Assembly (NCBI GenBank): GCA_945897795.1
Contig: CAMDFT010000003.1
Coordinates: 23,578 to 87,577 of the forward strand
Direction: 5' to 3'
Origin: Limnohabitans sp. Rim8
GTDB taxonomy: Bacteria; Pseudomonadota; Gammaproteobacteria; Burkholderiales; Burkholderiaceae_C
DNA length: 64,000 bases
Both the position numbers and the translations under genes were made by a program. Positions within the stretch are counted from its first letter, which is position 1. Every line of letters begins with the position of its first letter. A model generated the notes under the pieces. It saw only the letters and a list, made by a program, of their open reading frames with translations, searched no databases and was not told the origin of the DNA. Of this stretch, positions 14,850-23,146 are shown one piece after another.

Positions 14850-15291
14850 TCTGAAAATTTTGCACTTGGTGTGTGCTTGCTTGTTTTTAGGCAATGTGAT
14901 CATCAGCGGCATTTGGGCCTTGTTGGCCGAACGCACGCGCAACCACACCATCATCAGCTTCAGCAACCGATTGGTGCTCATCACCGATGCTTTGTTCACC
15001 TTCACAGGTGCCGTGGGCGTGGTGTGGACAGGTCATCTGATGGCCCATTCTTTTGGTGGTGAGGCCAACCAACTTTGGATTCAATGGTCCTATGTTTTGC
15101 TCAGTTTTTCAGGGTTGATTTGGATCGGCGTCTTGGTCCCCATTCAACTCAAACAACGCACCTTGCTGCGCAAAAGCACCACACTGGGTGAAGACTATTG
15201 GCGTCTGTCACGCATCTGGCAAATTTCGGGGGCGATTGCCACCTTGTTGCCGCTGCCTATTGTTTACCTGATGGTCACCAAAGCTGCTTGA
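14839..15291 (+). CDS. DUF2269-family integral membrane protein
   Basis: This is a 150-aa protein with four predicted membrane helices. It matches the DUF2269 pattern: LKILHLVCACLFLGNVI at the N-terminus, an ERTRNH loop, and YWRLSRIWQISGAIATLLPL near the end. It is not TspO, because the Trp/Pro-rich motifs of that family are absent. DUF2269 proteins have no settled function. Its position between crtB and an SDR, in the same strand as the puh/crt arm, suggests co-expression with pigment genes. The ATG overlaps the upstream small ORF. Confidence 0.75.
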   Translation: MGVNLKILHLVCACLFLGNVIISGIWALLAERTRNHTIISFSNRLVLITDALFTFTGAVGVVWTGHLMAHSFGGEANQLWIQWSYVLLSFSGLIWIGVLVPIQLKQRTLLRKSTTLGEDYWRLSRIWQISGAIATLLPLPIVYLMVTKAA

Positions 15292-15304
15292 AGCAGTCCC
15301 TGGC

Positions 15305-16234
15305 ATGACCGCGACTGAACCCCCATTGAAGCCCTTTTGGGGCAAAAGCAAGCACGTGGTGTTGATCACAGGTGCCGCCTCTGGCATCGGCGCGGCCACG
15401 GCCTTGGAGGTGATGGCACAGGGGGGTACCCCAGTTTTAGTGGATTGCGATGCAGAGCCCTTGGCTGACATGGCACTGCGCTGCGGCCCCAACACCTTGT
15501 ATTGCGTGGCCGATGTCACACAGCTTGAGGCCATGCAGGAGGTGGTGGCCCAAACACTGTCGGTGCATGGCCAGATCGATGTGGTCTTTGCCAACGCGGG
15601 GGTAGCCGCTTTTGGGCCCTTGGCCCATGTCGACCCGAGCGCTTGGCGTCGATGTGTTGAGGTGAATGTGTTTGGTGTTTTCAACACCGTACGAGCGGCC
15701 TTGCCGGCCCTGATGCAGCAGCAAGGCTATGTGTTGATCAATGCTTCCGTGTCTTCGTTTGCGCACCCACCGGTGATGTCGGCCTATGCGGCCAGCAAAT
15801 CGGCCGTAGAAGCCATGGGCAATTCATGGCGCATTGAGCTGGCAGCGCACCGCGTCGGTGTGGGCGTCTTGCACGCCGGGTGGGTGAGCACCCCCTTAGT
15901 CACTGAAGGGGCCTTACACCCTGGTTTTGTTCGCTTGCGCGCCACCATGCCGGGCCCGTTGAACGGCGAATCATCGGCACCCGATGCAGCGCGTGCCATT
16001 GTGCGAGGCATGGCCAAGCGCGAGCGAAGGGTGTGGTTGCCCGGGTGGATGCGCATTTTGTTTGCATTGCGGGCCCTTTTGCACATGCCTTTTGCAGAGC
16101 GCCAATTGCTGCGTGCAGCCCCTGAAATTGAGGCCCTTTATTTGGAGGGTTTGGCCGCTGAAGGGGCATTGGCCTCCAGCTTTGGCCCCCGAGAGCGCGA
16201 GCGCACTTTGCAGCGGGCCCGGCAAAAAAGCTGA
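15305..16234 (+). CDS. Short-chain dehydrogenase/reductase (SDR) family oxidoreductase
   Basis: This is a classical-type NAD(P)-dependent SDR of 309 aa. The cofactor motif TGAASGIG is near residue 22, NAG is present in FANAGVAAFG, and the catalytic YxxxK is in YAASKSAVEAM with an upstream Ser in INASVSSFA. The aspartate after the second strand (LVDCDAE) hints at NAD rather than NADP. The substrate is unknown. It lies 13 bp after the DUF2269 gene and converges on crtC, so it belongs to the end of the + strand photosynthesis arm. A pigment or isoprenoid substrate is possible but unproven. Confidence 0.85.
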   Translation: MTATEPPLKPFWGKSKHVVLITGAASGIGAATALEVMAQGGTPVLVDCDAEPLADMALRCGPNTLYCVADVTQLEAMQEVVAQTLSVHGQIDVVFANAGVAAFGPLAHVDPSAWRRCVEVNVFGVFNTVRAALPALMQQQGYVLINASVSSFAHPPVMSAYAASKSAVEAMGNSWRIELAAHRVGVGVLHAGWVSTPLVTEGALHPGFVRLRATMPGPLNGESSAPDAARAIVRGMAKRERRVWLPGWMRILFALRALLHMPFAERQLLRAAPEIEALYLEGLAAEGALASSFGPRERERTLQRARQKS

Positions 16235-16239
16235 TGCCT

Positions 16240-17313
16240 TCACGCCCGTCTGGGCATTCGCCAAGGCAACATGAATCGCACCGGCCATGAAACCAGCCGG
16301 GGAATGTCCAAAGACTCGTGCACTGCAGTCACTGGCTCAGAATGCCATTGGGTGCGCAGCAATGAACGCACATAAAAAGGCGTGTCTTCCAAGGTGCTGA
16401 TGATTTCTGGCGGAGGACCCGCCTCGCTGGACATGCTGCGGGCAATGCGCCACCCCGATGACGGTAAAGCATGCCGCGGCGGCGCGTCGAAGGCCACGTG
16501 GCTGCCATCCGGCGAAAATCGTTGCGCCACCACCCGCCCAGGCCCCGTCAAAGGCCTGACGTCGTAGACGACATTGGTGTCGCCGTTGGCCATCTCTGCA
16601 CGCGCCCAATCCCAGTCTTTGAAACCGTTTTCTACCGGCTCATCGCCTTCATTGGAGTCCATGTAGGCGTGACCTCGCCAACTCAGGCCCGGGCTGCTCA
16701 TGTCCACCTCGATGCGCGAACAGGGGGCAATCGGACCCCAACGGTGACGCCCTGCGTTGTCCAAAGGCGTGACAAAACGGCATAGCCCCTCAGGGCGAAC
16801 CGTCACCCGACCGCGCACACGCATGGGCCATGGGACATTGATTTCATCAATGTCTATCGTCAGGGCTTGGCCATCCCAATGCAAGCTGCTGGGCCCAATG
16901 TTGAATTGCTGCGCACTGCGCGATGCGTGTTGACGCCCCCGCTCGGTCATGGTCCAGCGCTTGCCACCTTTGCCGTACAGCGCAACGTTCAAGGCGCAGA
17001 AATTTTCGGGATCGGCCACACCTCCGCCTTGGCGGCGCGCCCAGGCGTAGTAAGGCGAAAACACACTGCCCACAAAAGCGATGATGGTCAGGCCGTGTTG
17101 GCCATCATCACTCAACGCATCGACGTACCACCAGAGATAACCACCCGGCGCGACGGTTTGGTCAAACCGAGGTCCGCCATCAGCGTCGCGGCCGCCAGAC
17201 GCCCCGACATGGCTGCCATGGGCACGCCCGGCCCCGGGTGCACGCTGCCCCCCGCTGTATACAAGCCCGGTATTTTGCTGCGCGCACTGGGGCGCGAGAA
17301 GGCCGACATCCAA
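16240..17313 (-). CDS. crtC: Hydroxyneurosporene synthase (carotenoid 1,2-hydratase), start uncertain
   Basis: CrtC hydrates the 1,2 double bond of neurosporene or lycopene in the spheroidene pathway. The conserved N-terminus PRFDQTVAPGGYLWWYVDAL and the block AFVGSVFSPYYAWARR identify it. The start is a problem. No ATG, GTG, TTG or CTG lies in frame between the conserved PRFDQ segment and a TTG at 17313, which would add 50 residues overlapping crtD. The ORF track opens even further up at an ATG at 17460. I give the TTG as the nearest usable codon. The conserved protein itself begins near 17187, and the overlap with crtD means coupled translation either way. Confidence 0.85.
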   Translation of the reverse strand: MDVGLLAPQCAQQNTGLVYSGGQRAPGAGRAHGSHVGASGGRDADGGPRFDQTVAPGGYLWWYVDALSDDGQHGLTIIAFVGSVFSPYYAWARRQGGGVADPENFCALNVALYGKGGKRWTMTERGRQHASRSAQQFNIGPSSLHWDGQALTIDIDEINVPWPMRVRGRVTVRPEGLCRFVTPLDNAGRHRWGPIAPCSRIEVDMSSPGLSWRGHAYMDSNEGDEPVENGFKDWDWARAEMANGDTNVVYDVRPLTGPGRVVAQRFSPDGSHVAFDAPPRHALPSSGWRIARSMSSEAGPPPEIISTLEDTPFYVRSLLRTQWHSEPVTAVHESLDIPRLVSWPVRFMLPWRMPRRA

Positions 17314-18665
17314 CCGTGTGTCGCTTGGCCATAAAGTGCGCCCCCACTGCCTGGGAACAGGTGGGCAAAGTCCTGTGGCAAGGTGCGCACCACCTGCTGG
17401 GGCGAGGCTGTTATCTCCAAGCCACAGCGGCGCATCAGCGCCAAACTGTTCGATTCGCATGCTTGAACCTCCGAAGAATTGAATGTGCGCGCATCACCAT
17501 CCGCAGGCGCGTTGACCAAGCACAACAGCCTTTCCAAGCCTGGTTGGGCCAGACCGTGGTCGCTGCGGTCTTGTGCACAGACATAGACTGTTCCCTGTGT
17601 GGGTAAATTGCGTTTGTTGAAAATATCATCGAATTCGCGGCGGTAGTCTTGGTTGAAAAATACGTTGTGGCGCACCAAGTCGAAACCTTGGGTCTGCGCA
17701 TGCATGGACAAGGTGAAAGCCGACAAAGAACGCTGCGCTGGCGGCACAGGCGCAAAGCGGCCACTCAAGTCTTGACCCAAGAGACCTTGGGCCAGCGCCG
17801 CGACATCGCCATTGAAAACCACATGCTCGGCGGGTACCCGCTCACCCGATGCCAACTGCACGCCACTGACTCGGCCGCCGTCCGTCTCAATGCGCTCGCA
17901 GCGGCTGTTGTAGCGCAGCTTGACACCCCGGTTTTCAGCCAACTGAGCCAGCGCCTGCGCCACCCGGTGCATGCCGCCTGCGACCGACCAAACGCCGTCA
18001 AGCTCCACTTGCGCCACCAGCATCAAAGTGGCAGGGGCAGACCAGGGTGAAGAACCGCAATAAGTGGCGTAACGGCCAAACAGCTGCTGCAAACGCGGGT
18101 CGTGAAAGTGCCGCCCCAGGCTGCGCCACAAACTGGCAAATGGGCCCAAGCCCGTCAGTGTGGCCATGCCCTTCAAACCCAAATCACCCACCATGCTGAG
18201 CAGGTCGGGGCGTTCACTGCGGATGTAGGGTTTTTCCAGGGCGTTGTACAAATTTCGAGCTTGTTTGCAAAAGCCCAAAAAGCGCCTCGCCTCTTGGGGG
18301 CTGCTGAATTGGGCGATGGCATCGGCGGTGCGGGACGTGTCGGCATACAGATCGAGTGTGGGCGAACTGCCATCCCAAGCATGGCGCGCCAAAACCCCAA
18401 TGGGCTCGAGTTGCAAAATATCTTCCAGTGAAGTGCCTAACTCTTGCAGCATTTGGTCTAAGACCCAACGCATGGTGAACACCGTGGGGCCGGAATCAAC
18501 GCCGACACCGTCAACCTGTACTTGCCGAATTTTGCCGCCAGGGGTGCTGGCACTTTCAAGCAAAGTGACATCCAGCCCTCGGTGAGCCAAAACCAGCGCA
18601 CTCACCAGCCCCCCAATGCCGGCGCCCACCACCACCACACGCGGGGTTTGTACGGTCTTAAGCAT
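17112..18665 (-). CDS. crtD: Methoxyneurosporene (hydroxyneurosporene) dehydrogenase
   Basis: CrtD is an FAD-dependent desaturase that introduces the 3,4 double bond after CrtC hydration. It is 517 aa. The N-terminal FAD motif is VVVGAGIGGLVSALVLAHRG, and the C-terminal motif is LYTAGGSVHPGPGVPMAAMS. It is a paralog of CrtI at 12 kb. Its ATG overlaps the crtA stop (ATGCTTAA), and its 3' end overlaps crtC. The crtA-crtD-crtC order downstream of pufC matches Rubrivivax-type clusters. Confidence 0.93.
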   Translation of the reverse strand: MLKTVQTPRVVVVGAGIGGLVSALVLAHRGLDVTLLESASTPGGKIRQVQVDGVGVDSGPTVFTMRWVLDQMLQELGTSLEDILQLEPIGVLARHAWDGSSPTLDLYADTSRTADAIAQFSSPQEARRFLGFCKQARNLYNALEKPYIRSERPDLLSMVGDLGLKGMATLTGLGPFASLWRSLGRHFHDPRLQQLFGRYATYCGSSPWSAPATLMLVAQVELDGVWSVAGGMHRVAQALAQLAENRGVKLRYNSRCERIETDGGRVSGVQLASGERVPAEHVVFNGDVAALAQGLLGQDLSGRFAPVPPAQRSLSAFTLSMHAQTQGFDLVRHNVFFNQDYRREFDDIFNKRNLPTQGTVYVCAQDRSDHGLAQPGLERLLCLVNAPADGDARTFNSSEVQACESNSLALMRRCGLEITASPQQVVRTLPQDFAHLFPGSGGALYGQATHGWMSAFSRPSARSKIPGLYTAGGSVHPGPGVPMAAMSGRLAAATLMADLGLTKPSRRVVISGGTSMR

Positions 18666-19368
18666 AGGATTTGCCTTGCCACTGGCCCTTTACCTGCAAA
18701 GGCACAAACCGGGCGAACATGGACTCGGCAAAATAGCCATGCTGTGCAGCCGCCTGAATGGCTTGCAAATGGGCGCCTGAGCGTGCGTAGGCGTTCATGT
18801 CGGCCACGCTGTCCCAAATGGTGAAGGTCGCTTGCCGGAGCAAAGGCGCCTCGCCAAGGCCTACGGCCAATTGACAGCCTTGGACCCCCTCCAAGGCACG
18901 CTCAGAAGGGGGCGCATGTCGCCAAAAAGCTGAGGCTTTGCCAAGCTTGATCGAAGCCCTTGTGAGGGCCGCTACCGGTCCATGGGTCGGTTCATTTGCG
19001 GGGGCACTCAGCGAAAAACCATCCCAAGTGCCACGACACGACCATGTTTGAAGTTTGACGCAGCAAAACTCGGCAGATCTTTGCTGGTATTTTTGCACCC
19101 ATTGGGCATGCGCCACGAAATCATCGGCTGTTTGTGCTGATTCAAACAAGGCAAACAAACCTTGTCGCGAGGCACTGGGCTTCAAGCCAAAGCCGCCTTC
19201 GTGGCCACTGCCCAGTAATTTGGCAAACAGCAAGCCTGGGACGTTGCGCAAAGCGGCGGAGCCCTGGACTATGCGCAACCAACCCCACCACCTTGAAGAC
19301 TGAACGATGTCAGCCAGCAATACAACGACCACTTGGCCTTTGACAAATTCTGATTGCCCCAGATGCAT
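18658..19368 (-). CDS. crtA: Spheroidene monooxygenase
   Basis: CrtA inserts the 2-keto group that turns spheroidene into spheroidenone under oxygen. From the ATG at 19368 it is 236 aa. Characteristic blocks are PVAALTRASIKLGKASAFWR and LRQATFTIWDSVADMNAYAR. I prefer 19368 over the ATG at 19383: the latter sits directly after the terminator T-tract with no ribosome-binding site, whereas GGAAACAGG precedes 19368. Because a terminator separates it from pufC, expression probably needs read-through or its own promoter. Confidence 0.9.
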   Translation of the reverse strand: MHLGQSEFVKGQVVVVLLADIVQSSRWWGWLRIVQGSAALRNVPGLLFAKLLGSGHEGGFGLKPSASRQGLFALFESAQTADDFVAHAQWVQKYQQRSAEFCCVKLQTWSCRGTWDGFSLSAPANEPTHGPVAALTRASIKLGKASAFWRHAPPSERALEGVQGCQLAVGLGEAPLLRQATFTIWDSVADMNAYARSGAHLQAIQAAAQHGYFAESMFARFVPLQVKGQWQGKSYA

Positions 19369-19384
19369 GAGCCCTGTTTCCATG

Positions 19385-19416
19385 AAAAAAGGCCTGCACC
19401 GCAACGGGTGCAGGCC
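19385..19416 (-). terminator. Intrinsic terminator after pufC
   Basis: Read on the minus strand, a 10-bp perfect stem (GGCCTGCACC/GGTGCAGGCC) with a 6-nt loop is followed by six T. It lies 17 bp after the pufC stop and immediately before crtA. It probably ends most puf transcripts and lets a fraction continue into crtADC. Confidence 0.85.
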
Positions 19417-19432
19417 TGATGAGTTTCAGAGT

Positions 19433-20452
19433 TTAAGGCTTTGCCAAAACTTGGAGCTCAGGGTAGTCTTTGGCCATCTGCGCACCATAAAGTGGCTTGA
19501 AAGCACCCTGATGGCAGGTTGAGCAATTGACTTTGGCCACATCCCCTTTGGCACCTAAACGATGCGCTGGGAAGGTATCGGTCAGGGGTGTCATGAACTC
19601 ATTGTTCAATTCACGCGCCATCCGAATGCCATACCAAGAGGTTACCCGTTGCGGCCGGGACTCCTCCCAGGATTGGAAGTTGCGTGTGTTGTGGCAGTAA
19701 GTACAGTTCACACCCAAGGACTCGGACATGTGCACCATCAAGGAGTAGGTGTACTCAGCTTGCTTGGTCGATGCACGGTTGGCGTTGGAGCCCACACCTG
19801 CCATGGCTTCATTGCCGTTGACCCGGATGGGCGCAGCGTCTTTGAGGTAAGGCGTGAAAGGATCAAACGGCAGCGATGACAGTCCAGCCGCTTTGGTGGC
19901 AATGTTTTGCCCGGCCAAATCGCCCAACAAGCTGTTCGCATACTTGCGGTCTTTGGGCGCATTCCAAACTTGGGTGGGCACGTTGTTGCCACGGTGGCAG
20001 GTGTAACACGTCACACCCGTATCCGCCACGTGGGTTTTCCAGTCTTGATTGACTTTTTGGGTCATTTCAATCATTCGCCTGGCCACCACCTTGGTGTACA
20101 TGCTGTCATCTGCAAAGTTTTGAACGTTGTGGCAGTAAGCGCAGCCCTGATCGGGTGCGACCCATTGCGTGATGGCCGCCATTTGACGGTTGAATTGGCC
20201 CACACTCAAATCTCCCAGAACCTTCACGTTCTGATAAACCTCACTGGCTTTGGGACCCTCCGCCGAAGCGGCTTCTGCCGCGACAGGCGCTTGGTTCAAA
20301 GCGGCTTCCTTGGCCAAGGTTCTGGGGTTGTAGATTTGCTCCATGCCCGTTCCACGGTAACCTGTTTGGACCGTTTCAATCGGCGGCCGCTCACAGCCCG
20401 ACAGCAGCACGGCGGCACCTAGGCAAAGCGCTAATTTAGACAAAAATTTCAT
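19433..20452 (-). CDS. pufC: Reaction centre tetraheme cytochrome c subunit
   Basis: PufC is the periplasmic tetraheme cytochrome that re-reduces the photo-oxidised special pair. It is 339 aa. Four CXXCH sites are visible: CAYCH, CYTCH, CTYCH and CSTCH. The N-terminus is a lipoprotein signal ([10 protein letters not shown]), so the mature protein is likely lipid-anchored at that Cys. The ATG overlaps the pufM stop (ATGA). It is followed by an intrinsic terminator. Confidence 0.96.
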   Translation of the reverse strand: MKFLSKLALCLGAAVLLSGCERPPIETVQTGYRGTGMEQIYNPRTLAKEAALNQAPVAAEAASAEGPKASEVYQNVKVLGDLSVGQFNRQMAAITQWVAPDQGCAYCHNVQNFADDSMYTKVVARRMIEMTQKVNQDWKTHVADTGVTCYTCHRGNNVPTQVWNAPKDRKYANSLLGDLAGQNIATKAAGLSSLPFDPFTPYLKDAAPIRVNGNEAMAGVGSNANRASTKQAEYTYSLMVHMSESLGVNCTYCHNTRNFQSWEESRPQRVTSWYGIRMARELNNEFMTPLTDTFPAHRLGAKGDVAKVNCSTCHQGAFKPLYGAQMAKDYPELQVLAKP

Positions 20453-21423
20453 GGCTTCACTCCCATCAATGCAGGATCAAGGACGACTGGGCTGACCAAG
20501 GGATAGGCAGGGACCACATGGTGTTTGACCGACCACAGGTACCAGTTGTCCACCACGGGGCCAGTCAACAAGATACCTACGCCGCCGACCAAAGGACACA
20601 GCACGGCAAACCACCAGGCCCAACGGTGGATGGACTCCATCGTGGCGTTGAAGCCCATGGTCCAGCGCCAGAACAAGCCGGCACGCTCAGAGGCGGTCCC
20701 GCGGTCCACAATTTGCTCGATCTCGCGTTCTCCGCCATACCGCGTCACCGCCAAAATGGTGGCGCCGTGCATGGCAAACAGCAGAACCGAGCCGTACAAG
20801 AAGACGATCGACAGCGCATGGAATGGGTTGTAAAACAAATTGCCATGACGCAGCGACAAGGCAGACACCCAGTCCAGGTGAGGGAAGATGCCAAAGGGCA
20901 CCGCCTCGGACCAACTGCCCATCATGATCGGACGGAAAAAACCGCACACCAGATACAACCAAATGGCTGCCGCATAAGCCCACGCCACATGCGTTCCCAG
21001 GCCCAATTGACGAGCGCGTCGGTAGGTTCTCGCCCACCACAGCATGATGGACATGGTGAGCATGAAGCCAACAATGAGCCACCATCCACCCTGCTCAAGG
21101 GGCGGAATACCTAAACCATAAGCAGGAGGCGGTGGCTCCAGCGCAAGCCAAAACAACTGACGCACCAACTGAATGGGGTTCCAGTCAACGGACGCCAACA
21201 TATTGAAACCAATGATGTTGAAAGCGGCGATGCCGAAAATCAAGGAAGCAATACCCAGCGTTCCTAAATAAACAGGACCGATTTGGGCATTCCCGATGCG
21301 CCCCAAGAGGTGCACCAAAAATGGTTTACCCGTTCGCTTGTCGTCCCCGCGGGGCAATTCAACGCCGTCGTGCAAGGGCCCTACAGGCTGCACAGAGGTG
21401 AAAAGATTTTGATATTGAGACAT
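20449..21423 (-). CDS. pufM: Photosynthetic reaction centre M subunit
   Basis: PufM is the M polypeptide of the type II reaction centre, binding bacteriochlorophyll, bacteriopheophytin, QA and the non-heme iron with PufL. It is 324 aa with five membrane helices. The signature region around [20 protein letters not shown] is typical of M, as is the N-terminal [20 protein letters not shown]. It starts 21 bp after pufL and ends in an ATGA overlap with pufC. Confidence 0.97.
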   Translation of the reverse strand: MSQYQNLFTSVQPVGPLHDGVELPRGDDKRTGKPFLVHLLGRIGNAQIGPVYLGTLGIASLIFGIAAFNIIGFNMLASVDWNPIQLVRQLFWLALEPPPPAYGLGIPPLEQGGWWLIVGFMLTMSIMLWWARTYRRARQLGLGTHVAWAYAAAIWLYLVCGFFRPIMMGSWSEAVPFGIFPHLDWVSALSLRHGNLFYNPFHALSIVFLYGSVLLFAMHGATILAVTRYGGEREIEQIVDRGTASERAGLFWRWTMGFNATMESIHRWAWWFAVLCPLVGGVGILLTGPVVDNWYLWSVKHHVVPAYPLVSPVVLDPALMGVKP

Positions 21424-21444
21424 TTCAATTTCCTCTCTTTTTAA

Positions 21445-22272
21445 TTAAGTGCGCCAGATGGGCATGTTCAACCACCAGCCCCACCACTCGGGCCAAGCTC
21501 CGGTCCAAAATGGGCCGCTGACCACAATGCAGACAATGCCGAACCAAACACCTGCGAGCGCCAAAAACAAGCCCAACCGGTGAATGCCCAAGGTGCCCAC
21601 CGAGTACCCGATCAGGTCACGAAAGAACGTGTCTTCATGTTCCGGCGACTTCACGGTCTGGCCTTTTCCAGGGTTGGTGGCTGACAGCACCAAGCCACCG
21701 TGCATGGACAGCGCCAGCACCGTTGCAAAGAAAAAAGTCACAGCAATCATGTGCCATGGGTTGTAGTGAAAATGCAGGTACTGGTAAGCGGTGTTGCTCA
21801 CCCAATCCAAGTGGCTGTAGATACCGTAGGGGAAAGCATGTCCCCAAGCCCCCATGAGCACGGGACGCACCACTTGCAAGCTGAAATAGGCCAAGATGGC
21901 CATGGAAAAGGCCACAGGCACATGCAAGCCCATGCCCAATTTGCGGCAAATCTCAACTTCTCGAAGTGCCCACGAGACAAATGCGCCCAAGGCACACACC
22001 GTGATGATTTGCCATAAGCCGCCTTCCATCATGGGGGCAAAACGCAGCCCATAGGAGAGGTCTGGCGGTGCGATGTTGATTTGCCAGATATTCCAGGTCG
22101 GCCCCATGGCCGCGCCCCACAAAATCAACAGGGTGCCCGAAAGGGCAAAAAACAAGGTTGTGATTCCGAAAAATCCAACGTAAAAAGGACCGACCCAGAA
22201 ATCAAACAGGTCGCCCCCAAAAAGGGTACCGCCGCGCACACGGTATTTGCGTTCAAAACTTAACATGGACAT
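21445..22272 (-). CDS. pufL: Photosynthetic reaction centre L subunit
   Basis: PufL is the L polypeptide of the reaction centre and carries the QB site. It is 275 aa. The N-terminus [20 protein letters not shown] is highly conserved, with five hydrophobic helices. [20 protein letters not shown] covers the fourth-helix histidine and the QB loop. It follows a 123-nt spacer after pufA that contains a large hairpin with a U-tract, likely setting LH1:RC stoichiometry. Confidence 0.97.
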   Translation of the reverse strand: MSMLSFERKYRVRGGTLFGGDLFDFWVGPFYVGFFGITTLFFALSGTLLILWGAAMGPTWNIWQINIAPPDLSYGLRFAPMMEGGLWQIITVCALGAFVSWALREVEICRKLGMGLHVPVAFSMAILAYFSLQVVRPVLMGAWGHAFPYGIYSHLDWVSNTAYQYLHFHYNPWHMIAVTFFFATVLALSMHGGLVLSATNPGKGQTVKSPEHEDTFFRDLIGYSVGTLGIHRLGLFLALAGVWFGIVCIVVSGPFWTGAWPEWWGWWLNMPIWRT

Positions 22273-22328
22273 GGTTGCATCCTCCGACCGGGTGACTGTT
22301 TGTGAGGTCTTGTAGGCTTCAATTTTTT

Positions 22329-22375
22329 AAAAAAAGGACAGACGTACCGTTCAATGCGAGCGATGTACGTCTGTC
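22329..22375 (-). terminator. pufA-pufL intercistronic hairpin with U-tract
   Basis: On the minus strand a perfect 11-bp stem (GACAGACGTAC/GTACGTCTGTC, 17-nt loop) is followed by CC and seven T. It sits between pufA and pufL. In Rhodobacter an intercistronic hairpin at this place stabilises the LH1 part of the message. Here the U-tract also makes it look like a partial intrinsic terminator. Either way it should favour antenna over reaction-centre protein (inference). Confidence 0.8.
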
Positions 22376-22395
22376 TGAATAAAGACCAAGGGTCC

Positions 22396-22593
22396 TTACT
22401 TTTGCGGCAAAGCCGCGTTCTGTGGCTGGACTCTCGCCGCTGCGGACTTGGCCGTATCGGGATGCCAGCTGTTGATGTTGTACCGATCGCCACTGATTTG
22501 AATCAGGTGAATCGATGTTGAAACAAAGGCAATCAACAGTCCAACTAGAACAATTGCCTTGCGGGGGTCTATAACACGCCACATGCGCCACAT
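22396..22593 (-). CDS. pufA: LH1 light-harvesting alpha polypeptide
   Basis: This is the alpha apoprotein of the core antenna. It is 65 aa with the classic N-terminus MWRMWRVIDPRKA and one membrane helix. The bacteriochlorophyll-ligating histidine is in VSTSIHLIQIS. The C-terminal tail is somewhat longer than in many LH1 alphas. A strong AAGGAAAT ribosome-binding site precedes the ATG. It lies 14 nt after an extra small gene that separates it from pufB, an unusual arrangement. Confidence 0.95.
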   Translation of the reverse strand: MWRMWRVIDPRKAIVLVGLLIAFVSTSIHLIQISGDRYNINSWHPDTAKSAAARVQPQNAALPQK

Positions 22594-22607
22594 AGTAATT
22601 TCCTTTC

Positions 22608-22832
22608 TTAACTCAATTGAGAAATAACGGTATAGACAGAAGACTTCACGCCGTCCAAAGTGCTCGTAGAACCTTCTGCGCCAGGAAGCCAGTTACGCCA
22701 GTCAAGGACCAGCAACTGCCCCGCCACAGCGAGCGCCATAAACACTAAAAACAACAAAACAAAAGTTATCCCATAACCATCAAAATGGTCATGAGCTTGA
22801 ACCGTTGTCATGCGATTGTTCGGGTGGGTCAT
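22608..22832 (-). CDS. Single-pass membrane protein encoded between pufB and pufA, possible LH1/RC accessory subunit
   Basis: This gene is 74 aa from an ATG with a good GGAG site. It has a soluble N-terminus with histidines (AHDHFDG), one membrane helix (ITFVLLFLVFMALAVAGQLL, about residues 22-41), then DWRNWLPGAEG and a likely amphipathic C-terminus. NWLPGA recalls the NWLEGA just after the helix in LH1 alpha proteins, but the helix has no histidine where alpha binds bacteriochlorophyll. It is packed 23 nt after pufB and 14 nt before pufA, so it must be made with the antenna. A divergent alpha-like, PufX-like or other ring-associated subunit are all possible. I cannot assign a known family. 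Confidence 0.75.
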   Translation of the reverse strand: MTHPNNRMTTVQAHDHFDGYGITFVLLFLVFMALAVAGQLLVLDWRNWLPGAEGSTSTLDGVKSSVYTVISQLS

Positions 22833-22855
22833 GCTTATCTCCGTTGAATGGTTTT

Positions 22856-22999
22856 TTAGAACCAGGGACGCCAGATCCACACCAAGCTGTGGGCGAAAAA
22901 AGCCCCGACAGCCCACAACAGGTAACCCTGTATGAAGTACTGGTGGAACTCTTGGGCCTCTTGGTCTGTCAGCCCTGACGGGTTAGCTGCATCAGTCAT
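22856..22999 (-). CDS. pufB: LH1 light-harvesting beta polypeptide
   Basis: This is the beta apoprotein of LH1. From the ATG at 22999 (GAGGCA upstream) it is 47 aa, the normal length. The conserved pattern GLTDQEAQEFHQYF, the helix with its ligand histidine (VGAFFAHSLVWI) and the terminal WRPWF identify it. The ORF track begins 27 codons earlier at 23080, which would add an atypical extension. It is the first puf gene after bchZ; no pufQ was recognised. Confidence 0.94.
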   Translation of the reverse strand: MTDAANPSGLTDQEAQEFHQYFIQGYLLWAVGAFFAHSLVWIWRPWF

Positions 23000-23062
23000 A
23001 GTTTGTGCCTCTTTCAATATGCCTTTCGGCAATTCCCTGAACCCTTGCGAGCTCAGGACGGA

Positions 23063-23088
23063 CTGTTGCGGCTTTGACACCGCAACAG
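23063..23088 (-). other. Hairpin in the bchZ-pufB leader region
   Basis: A 9-bp perfect inverted repeat (CTGTTGCGG/CCGCAACAG, 8-nt loop) lies in the 147-nt non-coding gap between bchZ and pufB. No T-run follows, so it is not a typical terminator. It could be an mRNA processing or stabilising element at the 5' end of the puf message (inference). The rest of the gap shows nothing recognisable. Confidence 0.45.
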
Positions 23089-23146
23089 GTGGACCCCCGG
23101 CCAGGCCGAAGGATTGAACGGGCCACCGAATTCATGCGCACATCTT

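Noticed and set aside
14839-15291. TspO-like regulator after crtB
   Set aside because: TspO often occurs near crtIB, but the Trp/Pro motifs are missing; the pattern is DUF2269.
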